A DNA stretch of 64,000 bases from Fasciola hepatica (taxonomy: Eukaryota; Platyhelminthes; Trematoda; Plagiorchiida; Fasciolidae). The stretch lies in assembly GCA_948099385.1 (NCBI GenBank), contig CANUEZ040000047.1, positions 29,344,501-29,408,500 of the forward strand. The letters run 5' to 3'. Both the position numbers and the translations under genes were made by a program. How positions within the stretch are numbered: the stretch's first letter is position 1; each line of letters begins with the position of its first letter. Shown here piece after piece: positions 1 through 9,682 of this stretch. The notes beneath the pieces were generated by a model. The model was not told where the DNA came from. It was given only the letters and a program-made list of their open reading frames with translations, and made no database searches.

Positions 1-127
1 CAAGCTGCATCATGAATCATATTATAAACAAATCTAATCTGCCACTACTCAATTGCAAATAGTAAGCAAGCTGTGTAGGTTGTTCATAACGGAATGTGTT
101 CGTTGTACTTAGGCCCGTACAGAGAAG

Positions 128-149
128 TGATCGATCATAGGAGTCGATC
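128..149 (+). other. Conserved palindrome and inverted repeat GATCGA...TCGATC
   Basis: TGATCGATCA (128-137) is a perfect 10-bp palindrome. GATCGA (129-134) and TCGATC (144-149) form a 6-bp inverted repeat with a 9-nt spacer. It recurs at 403-bp spacing in nearly all copies. Altered versions occur at about 3,359 and 4,568 (GACC), 23,920 (GGATC), and 30,773 and 31,579 (GGATCT). It lies about 100 bp upstream of the inferred Pol III start and could be a protein-binding site; no known factor is assigned. Confidence 0.45.
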
Positions 150-319
150 GGTGTGTGGGAAGCTTGTTGTTACCGTTCAAAAGCCAGTTATGGAAGGGTG
201 CTATATGATGTAGTGTAGATGTTGAACAAACCGTTGAGAGCCATCGCGGATAACCTTGCGGTTAAGGTGTTCGATTCACAGTCGTTGAGCCTGTGTTCGA
301 GTCGCCGTGGGGGCTCGGT

Positions 320-380
320 GCATGTGCACTGCTCATCATTCCCAACAAGGATGAAACAGCTGCACAGTGCATATCCATGC
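320..380 (+). ncRNA. Hammerhead-like fold, copy 1, cleavage triplet lost
   Basis: Same fold as in copy 2: outer stem I 320-324 with 376-380, inner stem I 325-331 with 365-371, core 332-338, stem II 339-342 with 349-352, GAAA 353-356. Here base 363 is C, so the A15.1-U16.1 pair and the required U of the NUH triplet are both gone (GCA instead of GTA). This is a private substitution among the copies I read. Confidence 0.7.
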
Positions 381-403
381 TTTTCAATGGTCAGTTGAGC
401 GTT

Positions 404-443
404 CAAGCTGCATCATGAATCATATTATAAATAAATCTAATCT
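404..443 (+). other. AT-rich segment at arbitrary monomer start
   Basis: ATCATATTATATACAAATC and neighbours form the most AT-rich part of the unit and a hotspot of small variants (TATATAC, TATAAAC, TATAAATA, CATATAC, TATATGC) that are useful for telling copies apart. Nothing coding or structured is seen here. Confidence 0.6.
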
Positions 444-604
444 GCCACTACTCAATTGCAAATAGTAAGCAAGCTGTGTAGGTTGTTCATAACGGAATGT
501 GTTCGTTGTACTTAGGCCCGTACAGAGAAGTGATCGATCATAGGAGTCGATCGGTGTGTGGGAAGCTTGTTGTTACCGTTCAAAATCCAGTGATGGAAGG
601 GTGC

Positions 605-609
605 TATAT
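605..609 (+). promoter_or_regulatory. TATA-like element upstream of tRNA-like promoter
   Basis: A TATAT core within CTATATGATG lies about 45 bp before the A box and about 30 bp before the inferred start. Some Pol III genes use such an upstream TATA element in addition to internal boxes. It is variable between copies: TGTAT in several left-hand copies (for example near 3,830, 5,039, 7,860, 8,263, 10,278 and 11,093), TATTT near 11,488, 12,294 and 13,503, and TATTAG near 27,205 and 28,817. The short motif and its variability keep this tentative. Confidence 0.3.
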
Positions 610-653
610 GATGTAGTGTAGATGTTGAACAAACCGTTGAGAGCCATCGCGGA

Positions 654-664
654 TAGCGTAGCGG
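654..664 (+). promoter_or_regulatory. Pol III A box (consensus-matching allele)
   Basis: TAGCGTAGCGG fits the eukaryotic tRNA A-box pattern TRGCNNAGYGG at every fixed position and is followed by TTAAGG, as in many tRNA D arms. About twenty copies carry this allele; the others have TAGCCTTGCGG, TAACCTTGCGG or TAGCTTTGCGG. It is the internal promoter element bound by TFIIIC. Spacing to the B box is 33 nt, within the tRNA range. Confidence 0.75.
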
Positions 665-697
665 TTAAGGTGTTCGATTCACAGTCGTTGAGCCTGT

Positions 698-706
698 GTT
701 CGAGTC
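698..706 (+). promoter_or_regulatory. Pol III B box (C allele)
   Basis: GTTCGAGTC matches the B-box core GTTCGANTC exactly; the flanking bases T and G differ from the full GGTTCGANTCC. In many copies the last base is G instead (GTTCGAGTG), a C/G dimorphism at relative position 303 with strong regional bias. With the A box it forms a type-2 Pol III promoter of tRNA origin. Confidence 0.75.
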
Positions 707-722
707 GCCGTGGGGGCTCGGT

Positions 723-783
723 GCATGTGCACTGCTCATCATTCCCAACAAGGATGAAACAGCTGTACAGTGCATATCCATGC
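723..783 (+). ncRNA. Hammerhead ribozyme-like fold, type I, core G5C and G8C (copy 2)
   Basis: Stem I is GCATG (723-727) with CATGC (779-783) plus TGCACTG (728-734) with CAGTGCA (768-774), leaving a TATC bulge (775-778). The core CTCATCA (735-741) aligns with hammerhead CTGATGA but has C at the G5 and G8 positions. Stem II is TTCC (742-745) against GGAT (752-755) around loop CAACAA, with a T-T mismatch at the base pair next to the core. GAAA (756-759) follows. Stem III is ACA (759-761) with TGT (764-766) around loop GC, then A17 (767), giving a GTA triplet with cleavage expected at 767/768. Topology and the 6-nt loop II match the schistosome satellite hammerhead. Loss of both guanines predicts little or no activity. 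Confidence 0.75.
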
Positions 784-787
784 TTTT
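784..787 (+). terminator. T4 Pol III terminator candidate
   Basis: TTTT follows directly after CATGC, the last strand of hammerhead stem I, and is the only T4 between the A box and this point in the monomer. The same run is present at 381-384 and at 403-bp steps. It is interrupted in eight copies (see findings). Four Ts are the minimum for Pol III in vertebrates and often leaky. Confidence 0.5.
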
Positions 788-3700
788 CAATGGTCAGTTG
801 AGCGTTCAAGCTGCATCATGAATCATATTATATACAAATCTAATCTGCTACTACTCAATTGCAAATAGTAAGCAAGCTGTGTAGGTTGTTCATAACGGAA
901 TGTGTTCGTTGTACTTAGGCCCGTACAGAGAAGTGATCGATCATAGGAGTCGATCGGTGTGTGGGAAGCTTGTTGTTACCGTTCAAAAGCCAGTTATGGA
1001 AGGGTGCTATATGATGTAGTGTAGATGTTGAACAAACCGTTGAGAGCCATCGCGGATAACCTTGCGGTTAAGGTGTTCGATTCACAGTCGTTGAGCCTGT
1101 GTTCGAGTGGCCGTGGGGGCTCGGTGCATGTGCACTGCTCATCATTCCCAACAAGGATGAAATAGCTGTACAGTGCATATCCATGCTTTTCAATGGTCAG
1201 TTGAGCGTTCAAGCTGCATCATGAATCATATTATAAATAAATCTAATCTGCCACTACTCAATTGCAAATAGTAAGCAAGCTGTGTAGGTTGTTCATAACG
1301 GAATGTGTTCGTTGTACTTAGGCCCGTACAGAGAAGTGATCGATCATAGGAGTCGATCGGTGTGTGGGAAGCTTGTTGTTACCGTTCAAAAGCCAGTTAT
1401 GGAAGGGTGCTATATGATGTAGTGTAGATGTTGAACAAACCGTTGAGAGCCATCGCGGATAGCGTAGCGGTTAAGGTGTTCGATTCACAGTCGTTGAGCC
1501 TGTGTTCGAGTGGCCGTGGGGGCTCGGTGCATGTGCACTGCTCATCATTCCCAACAAGAATGAAACAGCTGTACAGTGCATATCCATGCTTTTCAATGGT
1601 CAGTTGAGCGTTCAAGCTGCATCATGAATCATATTATATACAAATCTAATCTGCCACTACTCAATTGCAAATAGTAAGCAAGCTGTGTAGGTTGTTCATA
1701 ACGGAATGTGTTCGTTGTACTTAGGCCCGTACAGAGAAGTGATCGATCATAGGAGTCGATCGGTGTGTGGGAAGCTTGTTGTTACCGTTCAAAAGCCAGT
1801 TATGGAAGGGTGCTATATGATGTAGTGTAGATGTTGAACAAACCGTTGAGAGCCATCGCGGATAACCTTGCGGTTAAGGTGTTCGATTCACAGTCGTTGA
1901 GCCTGTGTTCGAGTCGCCGTGGGGGCTCGGTGCATGTGCACTGCTCATCATTCCCAACAAGGATGAAATAGCTGTACAGTGCATATCCATGCTTTTCAAT
2001 GGTCAGTTGAGCGTTCAAGCTGCATCATGAATCATATTATAAATAAATCTAATCTGCCACTACTCAATTGCAAATAGTAAGCAAGCTGTGTAGGTTGTTC
2101 ATAACGGAATGTGTTCGTTGTACTTAGGCCCGTACAGAGAAGTGATCGATCATAGGAGTCGATCGGTGTGTGAGAAGCTTGTTGTTACCGTTCAAAAGCC
2201 AGTTATGGAAGGGTGCTATATGATGTAGTGTAGATGTTGAACAAACCGTTGAGAGCCATCGCGGATAGCGTAGCGGTTAAGGTGTTCGATTCACAGTCGT
2301 TGAGCCTGTGTTCGAGTCGCCGTGGGGGCTCGGTGCATGTGCACTGCTCATCATTCCCAACAAGGATTAAACAGCTGTACAGTGCATATCCATGCTTTTC
2401 AATGGTCAGTTGAGCGTTCAAGCTGCATCATGAATCATATTATATACAAATCTAATCTGCTACTACTCAATTGCAAATAGTAAGCAAGCTGCTTAGGTTG
2501 TTCATAACGGAATGTGTTCGTTGTACTTAGGCCCGTACAGAGAAGTGATCGATCATAGGAGTCGATCGGTGTGTGGGAAGCTTGTTGTTACCGTTCAAAA
2601 TCCAGTTATGGAAGGGTGCTATATGATGTAGTGTAGATGTTGAACAAACCGTTGAGAGCCATCGCGGATAGCCTTGCGGTTAAGGTGTTCGATTCACAGT
2701 CGTTGAGCCTGTGTTCGAGTGGCCGTGGGGGCTCGGTGCATGTGCACTGCTCATCATTCCCAACAAGGATGATATAGCTGTACAGTGCATATCCATGCTG
2801 TTCAATGGTCAGTTGAGCGTTCAAGCTGCATCATGAATCATATTATATACAAATCCAATCTGCCACTACTCAATTGCAAATAGTAAGCAAGCTGTGTAGG
2901 TTGTTTATAAGGGAATGTGTTCGTTGTACTTAGGCCCGTACAGAGAAGTGATCGATCATAGGAGTCGATCGGTGTGTGGGAAGCTTGTTGTTACCGTTCA
3001 AAATCCAGTTATGGAAGGGTGCTATATGATGTAGTGTAGATGTTGAACAAACCGTTGAGAGCCATCGCGGATAACCTTGCGGTTAAGGTGTTCGATTCAC
3101 AGTCGTTGAGCCTGTGTTCGAGTGGCCGTGGGGGCTCGGTGCATGTGCACTGCTCATCATTCCCAACAAGGATGAAACAGCTGTACAGTGCATATCCATG
3201 CTTTTCAATGGTCAGTTGAGCGTTCAAGCTGCATCATGAATCATATTATAAACAAATCTAATCTGCCACTACTCAATTGCAAATAGTAAGCAAGCTGTGT
3301 AGGTTGTTCATAACGGAATGTGTTCGTTGTACTTAGGCCCGTACAGAGAAGTGATCGACCATAGGAGTCGATCGGTGTGTGGGAAGCTTGTTGTTACAGT
3401 TCAAAAGCCAGTTATGGAAGGGTGCTATATGATGTAGTGTAGATGTTGAACAAACCGTTGAGAGCCATCGCGGATAGCGTAGCGGTTAAGGTGTTCGATT
3501 CACAGTCGTTGAGCCTGTGTTCGAGTGGCCGTGGGGGCTCGGTGCATGTGCACTGCTCATCATTCCCAACAAGAATGAAACAGCTGTACAGTGCATATCC
3601 ATGCTTTTCAATGGTCAGTTGAGCGTTCAAGCTGCATCATGAATCATATTATATACAAATCTAATATGCTACTACTCAATTGCAAATAGTAAGCAAGCTG

Positions 3701-6700
3701 TGTAGGTTGTTCATAACGGAATGTGTTCGTTGTACTTAGGCCCGTACAGAGAAGTGATCGATCATAGGAGTCGATCGGTGTGTGAGAAGCTTGTTGTTAC
3801 AGTTCAAAAGCCAGTTATGGAAGGGTGCTGTATGATGTAGTGTAGATGTTGAACAAACCGTTGAGAGCCATCGCGGATAGCCTTGCGGTTAAGGTGTTCG
3901 ATTCACAGTCGTTGAGCCTGTGTTCGAGTGGCCGTGGGGGCTCGGTGCATGTGCACTGCTCATCATTCCCAACAAGAATGAAACAGCTGTACAGTGCATA
4001 TCCATGCTTTTCAATGGTCAGTTGAGCGTTCAAGCTGCATCATGAATCATATTATATACAAATCTAATCTGCTACTACTCAATTGCAAATAGTAAGCAAG
4101 CTGTGTAGGTTGTTCATAAGGGAATGTGTTCGTTGTACTTAGGCCCGTACAGAGAAGTGATCGATCATAGGAGTCGATCGGTGTGTGGGAAGCTTGTTGT
4201 TACCGTTCAAAATCCAGTGATGGAAGGGTGCTATATGATGTAGTGTAGATGTTGAACAAACCGTTGAGAGCCATCGCGGATAACCTTGCGGTTAAGGTGT
4301 TCGATTCACAGTCGTTGAGCCTGTGTTCGAGTCGCCGTGGGGGCTCGGTGCATGTGCACTGCTCATCATTCCCAACAAGGATGAAACAGCTGTACAGTGC
4401 ATATCCATGCTTTTCAATGGTCAGTTGAGCGTTCAAGCTGCATCATGAATCATATTATAAACAAATCTAATCTGCCACTACTCAATTGCAAATAGTAAGC
4501 AAGCTGTGTAGGTTGTTCATAACGGAATGTGTTCGTTGTACTTAGGCCCGTACAGAGAAGTGATCGACCATAGGAGTCGATCGGTGTGTGGGAAGCTTGT
4601 TGTTACCGTTCAAAAGCCAGTTATGGAAGGGTGCTATATGATGTAGTGTAGATGTTGAACAAACCGTTGAGAGCCATCGCGGATAACCTTGCGGTTAAGG
4701 TGTTCGATTCACAGTCGTTGAGCCTGTGTTCGAGTGGCCGTGGGGGCTCGGTGCATGTGCACTGCTCATCATTCCCAACAAGAATGAAACAGCTGTACAG
4801 TGCATATCCATGCTTTTCAATGGTCAGTTGAGCGTTCAAGCTGCATCATGAATCATATTATATACAAATCTAATATGCTACTACTCAATTGCAAATAGTA
4901 AGCAAGCTGTGTAGGTTGTTCATAACGGAATGTGTTCGTTGTACTTAGGCCCGTACAGAGAAGTGATCGATCATAGGAGTCGATCGGTGTGTGGGAAGCT
5001 TGTTGTTACCGTTCAAAAGCCAGTTATGGAAGGGTGCTGTATGATGTAGTGTAGATGTTGAACAAACCGTTGAGAGCCATCGCGGATAGCTTTGCGGTTA
5101 AGGTGTTCGATTCACAGTCGTTGAGCCTGTGTTCGAGTGGCCGTGGGGGCTCGGTGCATGTGCACTGCTCATCATTCCCAACAAGGATGAAACAGCTGTA
5201 CAGTGCATATCCATGCTTTTCAATGGTCAGTTGAGCGTTCAAGCTGCATCATGAATCATATTATATACAAATCTAATCTGCTACTACTCAATTGCAAATA
5301 GTAAGCAAGCTGTGTAGGTTGTTCATAACGGAATGTGTTCGTTGAACTTAGGCTCGTACAGATAAGTGATCGATCATAGGAGTCGATCGGTGTGTGAGAA
5401 GCTTGTTGTTACAGTTCAAAAGCCAGTTATGGAAGGGTGCTATATGATGTAGTGTAGATGTTGAACAAACCGTTGAGAGCCATCGCGGATAGCTTTGCGG
5501 TTAAGGTGTTCGATTCACAGTCGTTGAGCCTGTGTTCGAGTCGCCGTGGGGGCTCGGTGCATGTGCACTGCTCATCATTCCCAACAAGGATGAAACAGCT
5601 GTACAGTGCATATCCATGCTTTTCAATGGTCAGTTGAGCGTTCAAGCTGCATCATGAATCATATTATATACAAATCTAATATGCTACTACTCAATTGCAA
5701 ATAGTAAGCAAGCTGTGTAGGTTGTTCATAACGGAATGTGTTCGTTGTACTTAGGCCCGTACAGAGAAGTGATCGATCATAGGAGTCGATCGGTGTGTGG
5801 GAAGCTTGTTGTTACCGTTCAAAAGCCAGTTATGGAAGGGTGCTATATGATGTAGTGTAGATGTTGAACAAACCGTTGAGAGCCATCGCGGATAACCTTG
5901 CGGTTAAGGTGTTCGATTCACAGTCGTTGAGCCTGTGTTCGAGTCGCCGTGGGGGCTCGGTGCATGTGCACTGCTCATCATTCCCAACAAGGATGAAACA
6001 GCTGTACAGTGCATATCCATGCTTTTCAATGGTCAGTTGAGCGTTCAAGCTGCATCATGAATCATATTATATACAAATCTAATCTGCTACTACTCAATTG
6101 CAAATAGTAAGCAAGCTGTGTAGGTTGTTCATAAGGGAATGTGTTCGTTGTACTTAGTCCCGTACAGAGAAGTGATCGATCATAGGAGTCGATCGGTGTG
6201 TGGGAAGCTTGTTGTTACAGTTCAAAAGCCAGTTATGGAAGGGTGCTATATGATGTAGTGTAGATGTTGAACAAACCGTTGAGAGCCATCGCGGATAACC
6301 TTGCGGTTAAGATGTTCGATTCACAGTCGTTGAGCCTGTGTTCGAGTCGCCGTGGGGGCTCGGTGCATGTGCACTGCTCATCATTCCCAACAAGGATGAA
6401 ACAGCTGTACAATGCATATCCATGCTTTTCAATGGTCAGTTGAGCGTTCAAGCTGCATCATGAATCATTTTATATACAAATCTAATCTGCCACTACTCAA
6501 TTGCAAATAGTAAGCAAGCTGTGTAGGTTGTTCATAACGGAATGTGTTCGTTGTACTTAGGCCCGTACAGAGAAGTGATCGATCATAGGAGTCGATCGGT
6601 GTGTGGGAAGCTTGTTGTTAGCGTTCAAAAGCCAGTTATGGAAGGGTGCTATATGATGTAGTGTAGATGTTGAACAAACCGTTGAGAGCCATCGCGGATA

Positions 6701-8876
6701 ACCTTGCGGTTAAGGTGTTCGATTCACAGTCGTTGAGCCTGTGTTCGAGTGGCCGTGGGGGCTCGGTGCATGTGCACTGCTCATCATTCCCAACAAGGAT
6801 GAAATAGCTGTACAGTGCATATCCATGATTTTCAATGGTCAGTTGAGCGTTCAAGCTGCATCATGAATCATATTATATACAAATCTAATCTGCTACTACT
6901 CAATTGCAAATAGTAAGCAAGCTGTGTAGGTTGTTCATAACGGAATGTGTTCGTTGTACTTAGGCCCGTACAGAGAAGTGATCGATCATAGGAGTCGATC
7001 GGTGTGTGGGAAGCTTGTTGTTACAGTTCAAAAGCCAGTTATGGAAGGGTGCTATATGATGTAGTGTAGATGTTGAACAAACCGTTGAGAGCCATCGCGG
7101 ATAGCCTTGCGGTTAAGGTGTTCGATTCACAGTCGTTGAGCCTGTGTTCGAGTCGCCGTGGGGGCTCGGTGCATGTGCACTGCTCATCATTCCCAACAAG
7201 GATGAAACAGCTGTACAGTGCATATCCATGCTTTTCAATGGTCAGTTGAGCGTTCAAGCTGCATCATGAATCATATTATAAACAAATCTAATCTGCCACT
7301 ACTCAATTGCAAATAGTAAGCAAGCTGTGTAGGTTGTTCATAACGGAATGTGTTCGTTGTACTTAGGCCCGTACAGAGAAGTGATCGATCATAGGAGTCG
7401 ATCGGTGTGTGGGAAGCTTGTTGTTACCGTTCAAAATCCAGTTATGGAAGGGTGCTATATGATGTAGTGTAGATGTTGAACAAACCGTTGAGAGCCATCG
7501 CGGATAGCCTTGCGGTTAAGATGTTCGATTCACAGTCGTTGAGCCTGTGTTCGAGTGGCCGTGGGGGCTCGGTGCATGTGCACTGCTCATCATTCCCAAC
7601 AAGGATGAAACAGCTGTACAGTGCATATCCATGCTTTTCAATGGTCAGTTGAGCGTTCAAGCTGCATCATGAATCATATTATATACAAATCTAATCTGCT
7701 ACTACTCAATTGCAAATAGTAAGCAAGCTGTGTAGGTTGTTCATAACGGAATGTGTTCGTTGTACTTAGGCCCGTACAGAGAAGTGATCGATCATAGGAG
7801 TCGATCGGTGTGTGAGAAGCTTGTTGTTACAGTTCAAAAGCCAGTTATGGAAGGGTGCTGTATGATGTAGTGTAGATGTTGAACAAACCGTTGAGAGCCA
7901 TCGCGGATAACCTTGCGGTTAAGGTGTTCGATTCACAGTCGTTGAGCCTGTGTTCGAGTGGCCGTGGGGGCTCGGTGCATGTGCACTGCTCATCATTCCC
8001 AACAAGGATGAAATAGCTGTACAGTGCATATCCATGCTTTTCAATGGTCAGTTGAGCGTTCAAGCTGCATCATGAATCATATTATATACAAATCTAATCT
8101 GCCACTACTCAATTGCAAATAGTAAGCAAGCTGTGTAGGTTGTTCATAACGGAATGTGTTCGTTGTACTTAGGCCCGTACAGAGAAGTGATCGATCATAG
8201 GAGTCGATCGGTGTGTGAGAAGCTTGTTGTTACCGTTCAAAAGCCAGTTATGGAAGGGTGCTGTATGATGTAGTGTAGATGTTGAACAAACCGTTGAGAG
8301 CGATCGCGGATAGCCTTGCGGTTAAGGTGTTCGATTCACAGTCGTTGAGCCTGTGTTCGAGTCGCCGTGGGGGCTCGGTGCATGTGCACTGCTCATCATT
8401 CCCAACAAGGATGAAACAGCTGTACAGTGCATATCCATGCTTTTCAATGGTCAGTTGAGCGTTCAAGCTGCATCATGAATCATATTATAAACAAATCTAA
8501 TCTGCCACTACTCAATTGCAAATAGTAAGCAAGCTGTGTAGGTTGTTCATAACGGAATGTGTTCGTTGTACTTAGGCCCGTACAGAGAAGTGATCGATCA
8601 TAGGAGTCGATCGGTGTGTGGGAAGCTTGTTGTTACCGTTCAAAATCCAGTTATGGAAGGGTGCTATATGATGTAGTGTAGATGTTGAACAAACCGTTGA
8701 GAGCGATCGCGGATAGCCTTGCGGTTAAGGTGTTCGATTCACAGTCGTTGAGCCTGTGTTCGAGTCGCCGTGGGGGCTCGGTGCATGTGCACTGCTCATC
8801 ATTCCCAACAAGGATGAAACAGCTGTACAGTGCATATCCATGCTTTTCAATGGTCAGTTGAGCGTTCAAGCTGCAT

Positions 8877-9682
8877 CATGAATCATATTATATACAAATC
8901 TAATCTGCTACTACTCAATTGCAAATAGTAAGCAAGCTGTGTAGGTTGTTCATAACGGAATGTGTTCGTTGTACTTAGGCCCGTACAGAGAAGTGATCGA
9001 TCATAGGAGTCGATCGGTGTGTGAGAAGCTTGTTGTAACAGTTCAAAAGCCAGTTATGGAAGGGTGCTATATGATGTAGTGTAGATGTTGAACAAACCGT
9101 TGAGAGCCATCGCGGATAACCTTGCGGTTAAGGTGTTCGATTCACAGTCGTTGAGCCTGTGTTCGAGTCGCCGTGGGGGCTCGGTGCATGTGCACTGCTC
9201 ATCATTCCCAACAAGGATGAAATAGCTGTACAGTGCATATCCATGCTTTTCAATGGTCAGTTGAGCGTTCAAGCTGCATCATGAATCATATTATATACAA
9301 ATCTAATCTGCTACTACTCAATTGCAAATAGTAAGCAAGCTGTGTAGGTTGTTCATAACGGAATGTGTTCGTTGTACTTAGGCCCGTACAGAGAAGTGAT
9401 CGATCATAGGAGTCGATCGGTGTGTGAGAAGCTTGTTGTAACAGTTCAAAAGCCAGTTATGGAAGGGTGCTATATGATGTAGTGTAGATGTTGAACAAAC
9501 CGTTGAGAGCCATCGCGGATAACCTTGCGGTTAAGGTGTTCGATTCACAGTCGTTGAGCCTGTGTTCGAGTCGCCGTGGGGGCTCGGTGCATGTGCACTG
9601 CTCATCATTCCCAACAAGGATGAAATAGCTGTACAGTGCATATCCATGCTTTTCAATGGTCAGTTGAGCGTTCAAGCTGCAT
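8877..9682 (+). repeat. Tandem duplication of one monomer (2 x 403 bp)
   Basis: Two adjacent units appear identical and share a variant seen nowhere else that I noticed, GTTGTAACAG (near 9,034 and 9,437), together with GAGAAGC and a T at hammerhead position 15.2. This marks a very recent single-unit duplication. Confidence 0.75.

Larger units (their letters stand above)
1..403 (+). repeat. Monomer copy 1 (coordinate reference for all copies)
   Basis: The phase is arbitrary and begins at the CAAGCTGCATC motif, which recurs at 404, 807 and onward. Layout: AT-rich stretch 15-40; region of no recognised function 41-127; inverted repeat 128-149; HindIII site near 160-165; TATA-like 202-206; tRNA-like promoter about 240-315; hammerhead-like fold 320-380; TTTT 381-384; short tail 385-403. 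Copy 1 has a substitution at 363 (T to C) that changes the predicted cleavage triplet from GTA to GCA, and its A box begins TAAC rather than TAGC, so it is not the best copy for functional tests. Confidence 0.95.
643..718 (+). other. Degenerate tRNA-derived domain (not a tRNA gene)
   Basis: The A and B boxes sit at tRNA-like spacing. Between them is CGA-TTCACAG-TCG, three base pairs closing a 7-nt loop with T at the position of U33, which looks like a remnant anticodon arm (read literally, anticodon CAC). The T stem does not pair (CTGTG against CGCCG or GGCCG), and no 7-bp acceptor stem brackets the region. It is best read as a SINE-type tRNA-derived promoter whose cloverleaf has decayed. The parent tRNA is uncertain; valine is only what the loop suggests. 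Confidence 0.6.
640..787 (+). ncRNA. Predicted Pol III transcript: tRNA-like head, hammerhead-like tail
   Basis: Inferred RNA of roughly 145-150 nt. The start is placed 12-18 nt upstream of the A box, as is usual for type-2 Pol III genes. The end is the T4 run at 784-787, which immediately follows the last paired base of hammerhead stem I (783). The RNA would hold the whole promoter in its 5' half and the whole hammerhead fold in its 3' half. The same order is known for schistosome Sm-alpha SINE-like satellites. The unit is repeated at 403-bp spacing through the window with varying promoter quality. Transcription itself is not shown by the sequence. A T4 run is a weak terminator in many animals, so read-through into multimers is plausible. 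Confidence 0.55.
404..806 (+). repeat. Monomer copy 2 (best-preserved reference unit)
   Basis: This unit carries the A-box allele that matches consensus (TAGCGTAGCGG at 654-664), the C allele of the B box (GTTCGAGTC at 698-706), an intact GTA triplet (765-767) and the T4 run (784-787). It also has G at the position-189 dimorphism, an early example of the allele that dominates the right half of the array. The stretch 441-602 between the AT-rich start and the TATA-like motif holds no gene or RNA that I recognise, apart from the palindrome at 531-552 and one HindIII site. Confidence 0.9.

Noticed and set aside
106..122. CENP-B-box-like motif TTCGTTGTACTTAGG
   Set aside because: It matches the TTCG and central A and two of the four CGGG bases only. 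CENP-B boxes are not established in flatworms, so the similarity is probably chance.
358..375. Hammerhead on the minus strand using ATGATGAG
   Set aside because: The minus strand shows GATGAG by complementing CTCATC, but no GAAA, stem II or cleavage triplet follows in order. Only the plus strand gives a complete fold.
188..406. Recurrent antisense (minus-strand) frame of 72-78 codons in nearly every monomer, beginning MNAQLTIEKHGYALY
   Set aside because: It exists because one open frame in a 403-bp unit is repeated. It runs antisense through the hammerhead and tRNA-like region, substitutions change residues freely (R/P, R/T/K, C/Y/F), several copies have stops or lost starts, and it resembles no family I know.
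643..718. Functional tRNA gene
   Set aside because: A and B boxes are present, but the T stem does not pair, there is no 7-bp acceptor stem, and the anticodon stem has only three pairs. It is a promoter relic, not a tRNA.
723..783. Plain inverted repeat or cruciform instead of a ribozyme
   Set aside because: The stem I arms alone could be a cruciform, but the GAAA, 6-nt loop II, short stem III, GTA and 5 of 7 core bases all fall at hammerhead positions, so the ribozyme-derived reading explains more.
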